Positions 35,542 to 43,667 of a stretch of DNA of 64,000 nucleotides are shown one piece after another. The stretch's first letter is position 1, and each line of letters opens with the position of its first letter. The DNA comes from Paenimyroides tangerinum (GTDB lineage Bacteria; Bacteroidota; Bacteroidia; Flavobacteriales; Flavobacteriaceae). The notes below the pieces were generated by a model. It did no database searches. It had not been told where the DNA came from and saw nothing but the letters and a program-made list of their open reading frames with translations. The position numbers and the translations under genes were made by a program. The stretch lies in the NCBI RefSeq assembly GCF_003865405.1, contig NZ_RQVQ01000001.1, positions 62,001 to 126,000 of the forward strand, written 5' to 3'.

Positions 35542-36777
35542 ATGGGGGTTTTATATCAGGTTGGCATTCAAACAGCTTCTTTACTTTTACCGATTTCGAG
35601 CTTATTCAGTTCGAAAATGAAATTGTTCATCAATGGAAGAAAAGAATCATTTTCTATATTGAAAGAAAAAATCAATCCGAACAAAAAATACGTTTGGTTT
35701 CACGTTGCTTCTTTAGGAGAATACGAACAAGGATTACCGGTTATGGAAGCGTTGAAAAAAGAACAACCTGAATTAGGAATTGTACTTACCTTTTTTTCAC
35801 CTTCGGGATACGAAATCAGAAAAAACAACACCGTTGCCGATGTAACTTTATATCTTCCGTTAGATACCAAAGCCAAAGCAAAACGCTTTTTAGATTTAGC
35901 AAAACCGGTTCAAGCATTTTTTATTAAGTACGAATTTTGGCCGAATTATTTAACTGAACTGAAAAAGAGAAACGTTCCTACGTTTTTGATTTCGGGAATT
36001 TTCAGAGAAAATCAATTATTCTTTAAGCCTTATGGCGGATTTTATCGCGAAGCTTTAAAAACGTTCACCCATTTTTTTGTTCAGAATGAAACTTCAAAAC
36101 AACTTTTACAGCAATTGCATTTTAATAATGTAACCGTAAATGGCGATACGCGTTTTGACCGAGTGGCTCAGATTTTAGAAAAAAACAACCAGCTTGATTT
36201 TATCAAAACTTTTAAAAACAATACCAAAACCATTGTTATTGGAAGTTCGTGGCCGCAAGATGAAGCCTTTCTAATTCCGTATATAAATGAGAATAAACAA
36301 AACGTAAAATTTATCATTGCGCCTCATAATATTAAGGAAGAACAAATCAATAATATAAAAAATCAGCTTAAAAAATCGGTGGTTTTATTTTCAGATAAAG
36401 AAGGTAAAAATCTGGTCGACTTTGATGTTTTTATTATTGATACGATTGGCATTTTAACCAAGATTTACAGCTATGCAGAAATTGCTTACGTTGGTGGTGG
36501 TTTTGGAACAGGAATTCACAATATTTTAGAACCTGCTACTTTTGGAGTTCCCATTATTATTGGACCTAAATATCAGAAATTTCAAGAAGCTAAAGATTTG
36601 GTTGCTTTAGAAAGTTGTTTGGTTGTTCATAATCAAGAAGATTTAAACAACACATTCAACCTTTTAATTGAAGATGAAAACATCCGAAAAGAAAAAGGAA
36701 ACTTGAGTAAACAATTTGTATTGAAAAACAAAAATGCAACTCAAGTAATTATGCAATATTTAAAGACCAATTTATAA
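35542..36777 (+). CDS. waaA: 3-deoxy-D-manno-octulosonic acid (Kdo) transferase
   Basis: From ATG 35542 the product has 411 residues, the normal size for WaaA/KdtA. It has an N-terminal hydrophobic anchor (GVLYQVGIQTASLLLPISS), the conserved VWFHVASLGEYEQGLPVMEA with the catalytic glutamate, FFIKYEFWPNYL, and in the second half IVIGSSWPQDEAFL, FIIAPHNI and the Kdo-donor region YVGGGFGTGIHNILEPATFGVPIIIGP. It attaches Kdo to lipid A precursor on the cytoplasmic membrane face, the first step of core assembly. Its 3' end overlaps the convergent small membrane-protein gene by 6 bases. Confidence 0.95.
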   Translation: MGVLYQVGIQTASLLLPISSLFSSKMKLFINGRKESFSILKEKINPNKKYVWFHVASLGEYEQGLPVMEALKKEQPELGIVLTFFSPSGYEIRKNNTVADVTLYLPLDTKAKAKRFLDLAKPVQAFFIKYEFWPNYLTELKKRNVPTFLISGIFRENQLFFKPYGGFYREALKTFTHFFVQNETSKQLLQQLHFNNVTVNGDTRFDRVAQILEKNNQLDFIKTFKNNTKTIVIGSSWPQDEAFLIPYINENKQNVKFIIAPHNIKEEQINNIKNQLKKSVVLFSDKEGKNLVDFDVFIIDTIGILTKIYSYAEIAYVGGGFGTGIHNILEPATFGVPIIIGPKYQKFQEAKDLVALESCLVVHNQEDLNNTFNLLIEDENIRKEKGNLSKQFVLKNKNATQVIMQYLKTNL

Positions 36778-37002
36778 CATACGGTCTTTAATATCTTTTG
36801 AATAATAGTCTGACAAATAAATTAACGACGAAATTATTGGAAATGCAATCAAGGAGATTAAAACCAAAAGTTTTATAGATGTGTTTTGCTTTTTACTTTT
36901 AATCAAACAAAATATTGACCAAATTACTAGAGGAATATTTAACAATATCACCAATTGCCAAGCAAATAAACCAAAACTAAAATCATCAATTAATTTACCC
37001 AT
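36772..37002 (-). CDS. Small two-helix membrane protein, PLDc_N-like
   Basis: A 76-residue protein with two predicted helices (about 14-33 and 43-63) separated by a short basic loop, CLIKSKKQNTSIKL. The pattern of the second helix (LLVLISLIAFPIISSLIYLS) resembles the phospholipase-D-nuclease N-terminal domain, a two-helix module that also occurs alone in many bacteria without known function. It overlaps the end of waaA by 6 bases. A further membrane-protein gene lies 32 bases upstream, so the two may be cotranscribed. Confidence 0.6.
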   Translation of the reverse strand: MGKLIDDFSFGLFAWQLVILLNIPLVIWSIFCLIKSKKQNTSIKLLVLISLIAFPIISSLIYLSDYYSKDIKDRML

Positions 37003-37034
37003 AATTTAATTTTTTAACAAATATATGATTTCTT

Positions 37035-37553
37035 TTAAAACAACAAATAAGAATAAAAAGATTCTAAAGTAAATGAAATCAAGTAGCTAATTAAAAAAAC
37101 AATTATCGAAGCTTTATAATTTCCTTTTTTATATTTTTTAAACTGTAGGAACAATAGAACAATAAGAATGAATGCTTTTAACAATAATTCTCCAATGGTT
37201 TGAAAATACAATGTATTTGGAATTAAAGGATTATTAAAATCAAAATAATATTTCACCGAATAAACTAAACAATTTAAAATATACAACGAAGTTGTAAATA
37301 ATCCGATGGTCGAAAGAAGTTCAAATGTATTTATTTCTTTTTTTAGTTTTTGACTTTTAAAATATTGTATTAGATAACAAATCGGAGCGATTAATCCTGA
37401 AATACATAAAGAAATAAAAACATACAACTTATTTATCGTTTTTTCATTTTTATTTAAATACAAAAGTACTAAAACCCAAATATTTAAAACAGTAATTATT
37501 AGAATAAACAGGTAATTAAAAGCAGAAATATCATAATTTATAATATGATCCAA
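37035..37553 (-). CDS. Hypothetical membrane protein
   Basis: I do not recognise this 172-residue protein. It has about five hydrophobic helices (for example YLFILIITVLNIWVLVLLYL near the start and ASIIVFLISYLISFTLES near the end) and basic loops such as YFKSQKLKKE, and no conserved motif I can name. The only start at the head of the frame is TTG at 37553, so the N-terminus is uncertain. It is divergent from the GNAT gene and lies just upstream of the two-helix gene. Confidence 0.5.
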   Translation of the reverse strand: MDHIINYDISAFNYLFILIITVLNIWVLVLLYLNKNEKTINKLYVFISLCISGLIAPICYLIQYFKSQKLKKEINTFELLSTIGLFTTSLYILNCLVYSVKYYFDFNNPLIPNTLYFQTIGELLLKAFILIVLLFLQFKKYKKGNYKASIIVFLISYLISFTLESFYSYLLF

Positions 37554-37586
37554 AATAACATCTTTATAATTAATAAAAACAAATAT

Positions 37587-38033
37587 ATGATTTCATTTGA
37601 AGAATTAAAACCCGAAAACATAAATAGCATCACAGAATTAATGACTGATTTTTATGCTATTGATAATTATCCGATAGATGTTGAAGTAACCAAGCGTAAT
37701 TTCGAATATTTTATTCAGCAACCACAATTAGGACGTGTTTTTGAAATTCGTTATGAAAATGAAATCGTTGGTTACATCTTATTTGCAACCTTATTTAGTT
37801 TTGAATTTGGAGGAACAATTGCCTTTTTAGATGAGTTATACATTTCAGAAAAAATGCGTGGCAAAGGTTTGGGTAAAATGGCTGTTGAATTTGCTAAAAA
37901 TTACACTAAAGAACAAGATTATAAAGTTTTGTATTTGGAAGTTGAACCTCACAATGAAAAAGCACAGGAATTATATAAAAAATCGGAATTTAAAACACAT
38001 CATCGTGGTTTGATGATTTATAAAAAACCATAA
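37587..38033 (+). CDS. GNAT family N-acetyltransferase
   Basis: From ATG 37587 the product has 148 residues, MISFEELKPENINSITELM. The acetyl-CoA site is LDELYISEKMRGKGLGKMAV, matching the Q/RxxGxG/A motif, followed by YLEVEPHNEKAQELYKKSEF, the fourth conserved GNAT segment. An earlier in-frame ATG at 37545 would overlap the divergent gene and is less likely. It acetylates an unknown amine, either a small molecule or a protein. It is a single gene with a 69-base gap before the peptidase gene. Confidence 0.85.
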   Translation: MISFEELKPENINSITELMTDFYAIDNYPIDVEVTKRNFEYFIQQPQLGRVFEIRYENEIVGYILFATLFSFEFGGTIAFLDELYISEKMRGKGLGKMAVEFAKNYTKEQDYKVLYLEVEPHNEKAQELYKKSEFKTHHRGLMIYKKP

Positions 38034-38102
38034 AATTACATTTAGATAAAATTTGTATATTGCGAATTCTTTAAAAAAATCATTAATCAAGTATTTATAA
38101 TT

Positions 38103-40307
38103 ATGAAATTACTAAGACTATTAGTAGTATTATTTTCTGTACCAATGTTCGCTCAGCAAGGCGGAATGTGGATTCCTTCGTTATTAAACGGAATGAATGA
38201 AACAGAAATGACCAATTTAGGTATGAAAATGTCGGCAGAAGACATTTATAGTGTAAACCAATCGAGCTTAAAAGATGCGGTTCCGCATTTTAATGGAGGA
38301 TGTACTTCTGAAGTAATTTCGCCAAATGGTTTAATATTAACTAATCATCACTGTGGATATGGAGAAATCCAATCACATTCAACAGTTGAAAATGATTATT
38401 TACAAGATGGTTTCTGGGCAAAATCATACGCTGAAGAATTACCAAACGAAGATTTAGAAGTTACTTTTATTGTAAGTATTAATGATGTTACTAAAGAAGT
38501 GCTAAATGGAGTTAATGCTTTAAAAACCGAAGGTGAAAAGAAAGCGTTAATCGAAAAAAACATTTCAAATTTACAAAAAACATACAAGCGTGAAGATTGG
38601 CAAAATGTTATGATTCGTACGTTTTATGAAGGAAACCAATATATGTTATTCGTTACAGAATCTTTTGAAGATGTTCGTTTAGTTGGTGCGCCACCTTCAT
38701 CAATCGGTAAATTTGGTTCAGATACAGACAACTGGGTTTGGCCACGTCATACTGGAGATTTTGCTTTATTCAGAATTTATGCAGACAAAAATAACCGTCC
38801 TGCAAAATATTCAAAAGATAACGTTCCTTACAAACCAAAACATTTCTTACCAATTTCTTTAGACGGAATTGAACAAGACGATTTTACAATGGTTTTTGGA
38901 TACCCTGGAAAAACACAAGAATATTTACCTTCTTACGCTGTTGAGCAAATTGTAAATGAATTAAATCCTGCGAAAATCGAAATTCGTGATGCTGCCTTAA
39001 AAGTAACTGACGGTTATATGCGTCAAGACCAAGCTATCAAAATCCAGTATGCATCAAAATTTGCTAGAATTGCAAACTATTGGAAAAAATGGATTGGAGA
39101 AAGTCAAGGTTTAAAAAAATCAAATGCAGTTGCTGTTAAAAAAGCTTACGAAGTAGATTTCACAAATAAAGTTAACGCTGCTGGTAAACAAGCAGAATAC
39201 GGAAATTTATTACCTGAATTCGAAAGATTGTATAAAGAAATTGCTCCTTATGCATTAGCTAACGATTATTTCCAAGAAGTAGTTTTACGTAATAATGAAT
39301 TATTATCTGTTGGATTTAGATTGTATCAATTAGAAAATACTTATAAACAAAACGGTGAACAAGCATTTAATGATCGTAAAGAAAATCTAATTAAAGGATT
39401 TGAAGCTTTATATAAAGATTATAATAAAAAGGTAGATGAAGATGTTTTCGAACAAATCATCGCGCTTTACGGAAAGAATGCGCCAGCTAATCTTACACCT
39501 GCTATCATCAAGAATGTTGATTATGCAAAATTAACGGATGAAGTTTATACAAAATCTGCATTAACATCTTATGACGGATTGAAAGCTTTATTTAGTGGAA
39601 GTGCTCCAGATGTTATCAAAAAAATGAATCAGGATTTTGGATTTAAAGTAGCAAAAGATTTAGCAAAAGATTATTTCGATAAAGTTGCTCCAAAATACCA
39701 AGAATTAAACACAGAGATTGCAGCTTTACAAAGAACATATATGAAAGCGCAATTAGAAATGAATCCAGATGCAAGAATTTTCCCAGATGCGAACAGTACA
39801 TTACGCGTTACTTACGGAAAAGTTGATGGATACGAACCTAAAGATGCTGTATCTTATGATTATGTTACGTATTTAGATGGAGTTATGGAAAAATACGTTC
39901 CTGGAGATTATGAATTTGATGTTCCTGCAAAATTAATTGAACTTTATGACAATAAAGATTTTGGACCTTATGCTGATAAAAATGGAAAATTGCCTGTAAA
40001 CTTTATTGGTACTAATCACACAACTGGTGGTAACTCAGGTTCTCCAGCAATTGATGCAGAAGGAAACTTAATTGGATTAAATTTTGACCGTGTTTGGGAA
40101 GGAACAATGAGTGATATTTATTACGATCCAGCAATTTGTAGAAACATTATGGTTGATGCTAGATACATTTTATTCGTTGTTGACAAATACGCTGACGCAA
40201 AACATTTAATCGACGAAATGGTTTTGGTACATCCTAAAGAAAAGTTAAAAGATAATAAACTGAAAGACAATAAGTTAAAAAAGACTAAAAAAAATAAAAA
40301 AAAATAA
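38103..40307 (+). CDS. S46 family dipeptidyl peptidase, DPP11-like
   Basis: A 734-residue exported serine peptidase with signal peptide MKLLRLLVVLFSVPMFAQ. The trypsin-like triad is suggested by LILTNHHCGY (His 83) and GGNSGSP (Ser 645). Eighteen residues after the serine, FDRVWEG has Arg 663 at the position where DPP11 has Arg 673 and DPP7 has Gly, so specificity for Asp/Glu at P1 is likely. These periplasmic enzymes release dipeptides from the N-terminus of peptides, supporting amino-acid-based growth in Bacteroidetes. An unusual lysine-rich tail (KDNKL repeated, then KKTKKNKKK) follows the domain. No sorting domain for type IX secretion is visible. Confidence 0.9.
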   Translation: MKLLRLLVVLFSVPMFAQQGGMWIPSLLNGMNETEMTNLGMKMSAEDIYSVNQSSLKDAVPHFNGGCTSEVISPNGLILTNHHCGYGEIQSHSTVENDYLQDGFWAKSYAEELPNEDLEVTFIVSINDVTKEVLNGVNALKTEGEKKALIEKNISNLQKTYKREDWQNVMIRTFYEGNQYMLFVTESFEDVRLVGAPPSSIGKFGSDTDNWVWPRHTGDFALFRIYADKNNRPAKYSKDNVPYKPKHFLPISLDGIEQDDFTMVFGYPGKTQEYLPSYAVEQIVNELNPAKIEIRDAALKVTDGYMRQDQAIKIQYASKFARIANYWKKWIGESQGLKKSNAVAVKKAYEVDFTNKVNAAGKQAEYGNLLPEFERLYKEIAPYALANDYFQEVVLRNNELLSVGFRLYQLENTYKQNGEQAFNDRKENLIKGFEALYKDYNKKVDEDVFEQIIALYGKNAPANLTPAIIKNVDYAKLTDEVYTKSALTSYDGLKALFSGSAPDVIKKMNQDFGFKVAKDLAKDYFDKVAPKYQELNTEIAALQRTYMKAQLEMNPDARIFPDANSTLRVTYGKVDGYEPKDAVSYDYVTYLDGVMEKYVPGDYEFDVPAKLIELYDNKDFGPYADKNGKLPVNFIGTNHTTGGNSGSPAIDAEGNLIGLNFDRVWEGTMSDIYYDPAICRNIMVDARYILFVVDKYADAKHLIDEMVLVHPKEKLKDNKLKDNKLKKTKKNKKK

Positions 40308-40312
40308 AGATT

Positions 40313-40345
40313 TTGTAATCTCGAATTAAAAAATTTATATCTTTG
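40313..40345 (+). promoter_or_regulatory. Promoter of the small lipoprotein gene
   Basis: TTG at 40313-40315 and TATCTTTG at 40338-40345 are 22 bases apart, within the range of Bacteroidetes promoters. The ATG follows 37 bases later. Confidence 0.6.
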
Positions 40346-40381
40346 TCAAGAATTAATAATTAACTTTTATAATTTAGTAAG

Positions 40382-40612
40382 ATGAAAAAAATCGTTTTAA
40401 GTTTAGCATTAGTTGCTACTGTAGCATTCGTATCTTGTAAAGACACTGCAAAAGAAACTCCAGCTGTTGAAGAAGCTGCTGTAATCGAAGAAACTCCAGC
40501 TGTTGAGGAAACTCCAGTTGTTGAAGAAACTGTAGTTACTGAAGAAGCTGCTGTTGAAACTCCAGCTGCTGACGCTACTGCTCCAGCTGCTGACGCTGCT
40601 CCAGTAAAATAA
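40382..40612 (+). CDS. Small repetitive Glu/Ala/Pro/Val-rich lipoprotein
   Basis: A 76-residue protein with a lipoprotein signal peptide (MKKIVLSLALVATVAFVSC, Cys 19) followed by a low-complexity tail built of variants of EETPAVEE and, near the end, PAADA units. The mature part is acidic and probably disordered. Similar short lipoproteins are common in Flavobacterium and tend to be abundant, but no function is known. A strong promoter and a strong GC-rich terminator enclose it as a single-gene unit, consistent with high expression. Confidence 0.8.
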   Translation: MKKIVLSLALVATVAFVSCKDTAKETPAVEEAAVIEETPAVEETPVVEETVVTEEAAVETPAADATAPAADAAPVK

Positions 40613-40637
40613 TTCTAAACTTATAGTTAGAATCAAT

Positions 40638-40663
40638 AAAGCCTCGCTAAGCGAGGCTTTATC
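40638..40663 (+). terminator. Strong terminator after the small lipoprotein
   Basis: AAAGCCTCGC (40638-40647) and GCGAGGCTTT (40651-40660) form a perfect 10-bp stem with a 3-base loop, unusually GC-rich for this window. Confidence 0.9.
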
Positions 40664-40697
40664 ATTTTATAAAACTTACCTATTAAAAAATTAAGCA

Positions 40698-40724
40698 CAA
40701 AAAAACTCTATTTTCATAGAGTTT
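40698..40724 (-). terminator. Terminator of the leftward SecB-like gene
   Basis: AAACTCTA (40703-40710) pairs with TAGAGTTT (40717-40724). On the minus strand it is followed by a T run and lies 20 bases after the stop of the SecB-like gene. Confidence 0.75.
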
Positions 40725-40744
40725 ATAATTAAATCTTATTGATT

Positions 40745-41185
40745 TTAGTTTACTTGAGCATTTAACGGAATTGCTAAATCTTGCTTGATAAACTCACCAT
40801 TAATCATTGGAATGATTAATTTATTCATTTTTGTTCCTTCTGTTTTAGCGTGTAAAACTCCACGAGCTGTACTCATTGTAAAGTTAGCTAACATTTCTAA
40901 TAAACCTTTTGGTAAAATTAACTGATCACCTTTAATAAAGAAATTCCATCCGCTAGCTTCAAATTCAAATTCACAAGAAACAGCTAAAGTAACCATCTCT
41001 TCTTTATCTAATAAAAATTTAAATTTCGAAATTGTTTTTACGAAACGCTTATCATTATTAACTCCAAACTGAAAATCGAAGTTTAAATCTAACGTACCAT
41101 TGTCTTTTTCTAACTCTTTTGCATCAAACTCTTCCGTGTTAATACTAATCAATCTGTAATTGATGTTCATTGGTTGTTCACTCAT
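40745..41185 (-). CDS. SecB-like small protein
   Basis: A 146-residue cytoplasmic protein of alternating beta strands. It resembles the SecB fold: a first sheet with RLISINTEEFDAKE and LNFDFQFGVN, and a C-terminal helix motif STARGVLHAKTEGTKMNKLI close to the ARG(I/V)L..KT.GT pattern of SecB-like proteins. SecB proteins bind unfolded clients for export or act as toxin-antitoxin chaperones; no toxin is adjacent. It follows the GH3-family gene by 11 bases on the same strand, so the two are probably cotranscribed. The SecB link is my own recognition and only moderately secure. Confidence 0.6.
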   Translation of the reverse strand: MSEQPMNINYRLISINTEEFDAKELEKDNGTLDLNFDFQFGVNNDKRFVKTISKFKFLLDKEEMVTLAVSCEFEFEASGWNFFIKGDQLILPKGLLEMLANFTMSTARGVLHAKTEGTKMNKLIIPMINGEFIKQDLAIPLNAQVN

Positions 41186-41196
41186 TTTTTTTGTAA

Positions 41197-42708
41197 TTAA
41201 TTTAATTTTAGTAATTCTTCTAAATAATGTCTATCATTCGATAAACGTGGTATTTTATTCTGACCTCCTAATTTGTCTTTATCACGTAGCCATCCATAAA
41301 ATAAATTCGGACGAGCTAAGTGCAATTTCAATCGATTTAAAGTCAAACTATTATAACGCTTTGCTTCATAATCTGAATTCAATTTTTGAATATTCAAATC
41401 TAAAGCTTCAGCAAATTTCTCTAAATCTTTTGGTGGATTTTTAAATTCAATAATCCATTCGTGCGCTCCATTTTCTTTTCCTTCCATAAAAATTGGAGCA
41501 GCTGTATATTCTACAATTTCTACATCAAACGAATCAGCTGTCAAAGCTAAAGCCTTATCGGTATTTTCAACCATTAATTCTTCGCCAAAAACATTGATAT
41601 GATGTTTGGTTCTACCTGAAACTTTGATTCGGTATGGTAATAAAGATGTAAAACGAACCGTATCACCAATCAAATAACGCCATAATCCTGAATTGGTTGT
41701 TATAACCATTGCATAATTTTTATTCAATTCAACTTCTGCTAAGGAAATTATCTTTTGATTCGACGTTCCAAAAGTTTCCATCGGTATGAATTCATAAAAA
41801 ATTCCATAATCCAACATCAACAATAAATCATTAAAGTCGTTTCGGTCTTGAATTCCAAAAAATCCTTCCGAAGCATTATAAATTTCATAATATCGAAATG
41901 AATCACTCGGAAACAATTTTTTATATTGCTCTCGATAAGGTTCAAAACTAACACCTCCGTGAAAATAAACCTCAGCATTAGGCCAAACATCTAACAAATT
42001 TTCTTTGCCCGTTTGTTCAAGAACCTTATTAAACAATACCAACATCCAAGACGGAACTCCAGCAAAACTTGTAACATTTACATTGCGAGTTTCTTCAACA
42101 ATAGCAAACATTTTCTCATTCCATTCGCTCATCAAAGAAACTTTGTTACTTGGCGTTGAACTCAATTCTGCCCAAAAAGGCAAATTATCAATTATGATTG
42201 CAGATAAGTCACCAAATATAGTATTATTATCTTCATAAAGCTGCTTACTTCCTCCTAAACGCAAACTTTTTCCTGTAAATAATTGCGAGTCTTCATTGTT
42301 ATTTAAATACAAACAAAGCATATCTTTTCCCGCTTTGAAATGACAATTCTCTAAAGCTTCTGGACTTACTGGAATAAATTTACTTTTGGCATTAGTTGTT
42401 CCACTCGATTTGGCAAACCACTTTATCGGAGTTGGCCAAAAAACATTTTGTTCACCTTTTCGAGCACGTTCTATTAAAGGCTCAAACTCTTCATAAGTAC
42501 TTAATGGAACTTGTTTTGCATAATCTTCATAATTCTTAATTGAAGTAAAATTATGATTCTTTCCAAACTCTGTATTATGTGCCTGATTTATTAAACTCAA
42601 AAGTAATTCGTTTTGTACATCGATAGGAAATTTCATAAAAAGCTCCATCTGATGAATACGCTTTTTCAAAACCCAAGTAACAATTGAATTGATTAATGTT
42701 AATGCCAT
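41197..42708 (-). CDS. GH3-family acyl-adenylating enzyme
   Basis: A 503-residue protein of the GH3 (auxin-responsive promoter) family within the adenylate-forming superfamily. Visible features are PIKWFAKSSGTTNAKSKFIP (the ATP/phosphate loop), the GLWRYLIGDTVRFTS region, IKVSGRTKHHINVFGEELM and the C-terminal KLHLARPNLFYGWL. Plant GH3 enzymes conjugate acyl acids to amino acids; the bacterial substrates are largely unknown. It lies upstream of the SecB-like gene on the same strand. It is complete in length for a bacterial member. Confidence 0.87.
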   Translation of the reverse strand: MALTLINSIVTWVLKKRIHQMELFMKFPIDVQNELLLSLINQAHNTEFGKNHNFTSIKNYEDYAKQVPLSTYEEFEPLIERARKGEQNVFWPTPIKWFAKSSGTTNAKSKFIPVSPEALENCHFKAGKDMLCLYLNNNEDSQLFTGKSLRLGGSKQLYEDNNTIFGDLSAIIIDNLPFWAELSSTPSNKVSLMSEWNEKMFAIVEETRNVNVTSFAGVPSWMLVLFNKVLEQTGKENLLDVWPNAEVYFHGGVSFEPYREQYKKLFPSDSFRYYEIYNASEGFFGIQDRNDFNDLLLMLDYGIFYEFIPMETFGTSNQKIISLAEVELNKNYAMVITTNSGLWRYLIGDTVRFTSLLPYRIKVSGRTKHHINVFGEELMVENTDKALALTADSFDVEIVEYTAAPIFMEGKENGAHEWIIEFKNPPKDLEKFAEALDLNIQKLNSDYEAKRYNSLTLNRLKLHLARPNLFYGWLRDKDKLGGQNKIPRLSNDRHYLEELLKLN

Positions 42709-42806
42709 ATCAAAATATCTTCAGGATAAATTTACTAAAAAATAAGTTAATATAAGTTCAATTAAAGTTTAGTAAATTTGTCTGAAATCAAAATTAGTAA
42801 AATCTC

Positions 42807-43601
42807 ATGCAATACCAAGGAGTTTTAAATAAAATGCAAACCGAATTCGGAAATCCCATCCAATATTATTTAGCTTTCAAAAATTCATTCATACATTTCA
42901 ATCAATTATTGAATAAAGAAATACAAATTCAGTTCGATGGATATGAATGTTTACATTGTGGTAAAGAAAAAAAGATTTTTAGACAAGGTTTTTGTTTTGA
43001 TTGTTTCAATTCGAGCGCAGAGGTTGGCGATTGGATTATGCGACCAGAATTGAGTAAAGCACATTTGGGAATTGAAGATCGAAATTTGGTATACGAACAA
43101 AAAGTTCAATTACAACCACACATTGTTTATTTAGCCGTTGCAAGCGATGTAAAAGTCGGAGTTACCAGAAAAACACAAGTTCCTACACGTTGGATTGACC
43201 AAGGAGCTAGTTATGCTGTTCCGATTGTTGAGGTTCCGAATCGATATTTAGCTGGTATTACAGAAGTTCATCTGAAAGGTTTGTTTACCGATAAAACCAA
43301 TTGGCGAAAAATGTTAACGAACGAAATTATGGCTGTTGATTTATTTGATTTGGTTTTGAAAACTCAAGACAAATTACCAACCGAAGTAATTCCTTACTTT
43401 GAACAAACGAATCACGAAGTTTTACATTTAGAATATCCGGTTGAATATTTTCCTACAAAGGTTAACAGTTTGAATTTAGATAAATCGCCTTTTTATTCAG
43501 GAAAACTAATCGGAATCAAAGGTCAGTATTTAATTTTTGATGACAATACGGTTTTCAATATCCGAACTTACGAAGGGTATAAAGTTAAAATAAGCATATA
43601 A
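42807..43601 (+). CDS. DUF2797 zinc-finger protein
   Basis: A 264-residue protein with a likely zinc site of two CxxC pairs (CLHCGKEKKI and GFCFDCFN, residues about 50-73). This is followed by YLAVASDVKVGVTRKTQVPTRW, a GIY-YIG-like stretch typical of DUF2797, and by WIDQGASYA. The GIY-YIG resemblance suggests nucleic-acid binding, but no activity is established as far as I know. It is divergent from the GH3 gene, with a terminator directly after it. Confidence 0.82.
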   Translation: MQYQGVLNKMQTEFGNPIQYYLAFKNSFIHFNQLLNKEIQIQFDGYECLHCGKEKKIFRQGFCFDCFNSSAEVGDWIMRPELSKAHLGIEDRNLVYEQKVQLQPHIVYLAVASDVKVGVTRKTQVPTRWIDQGASYAVPIVEVPNRYLAGITEVHLKGLFTDKTNWRKMLTNEIMAVDLFDLVLKTQDKLPTEVIPYFEQTNHEVLHLEYPVEYFPTKVNSLNLDKSPFYSGKLIGIKGQYLIFDDNTVFNIRTYEGYKVKISI

Positions 43602-43602
43602 A

Positions 43603-43630
43603 AAAAGACCTTCATTTACGAAGGTCTTTT
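43603..43630. terminator. Bidirectional terminator between DUF2797 gene and sppA
   Basis: AAAAGACCTTC (43603-43613) pairs exactly with GAAGGTCTTTT (43620-43630) around a 6-base loop. It can serve both convergent genes. Confidence 0.85.
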
Positions 43631-43667
43631 CATTTGAATTGAATAATTTGAGTAATATAAATTGAAT

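Noticed and set aside
40409..40636. Ser/Trp-rich frame opposite the small lipoprotein
   Set aside because: It is the reverse reading of a repetitive gene, so its low complexity comes from the real coding strand.
41160..41444. Open frame on the plus strand opposite the GH3 and SecB-like genes
   Set aside because: It is antisense to two well-supported genes and its translation shows no family features.
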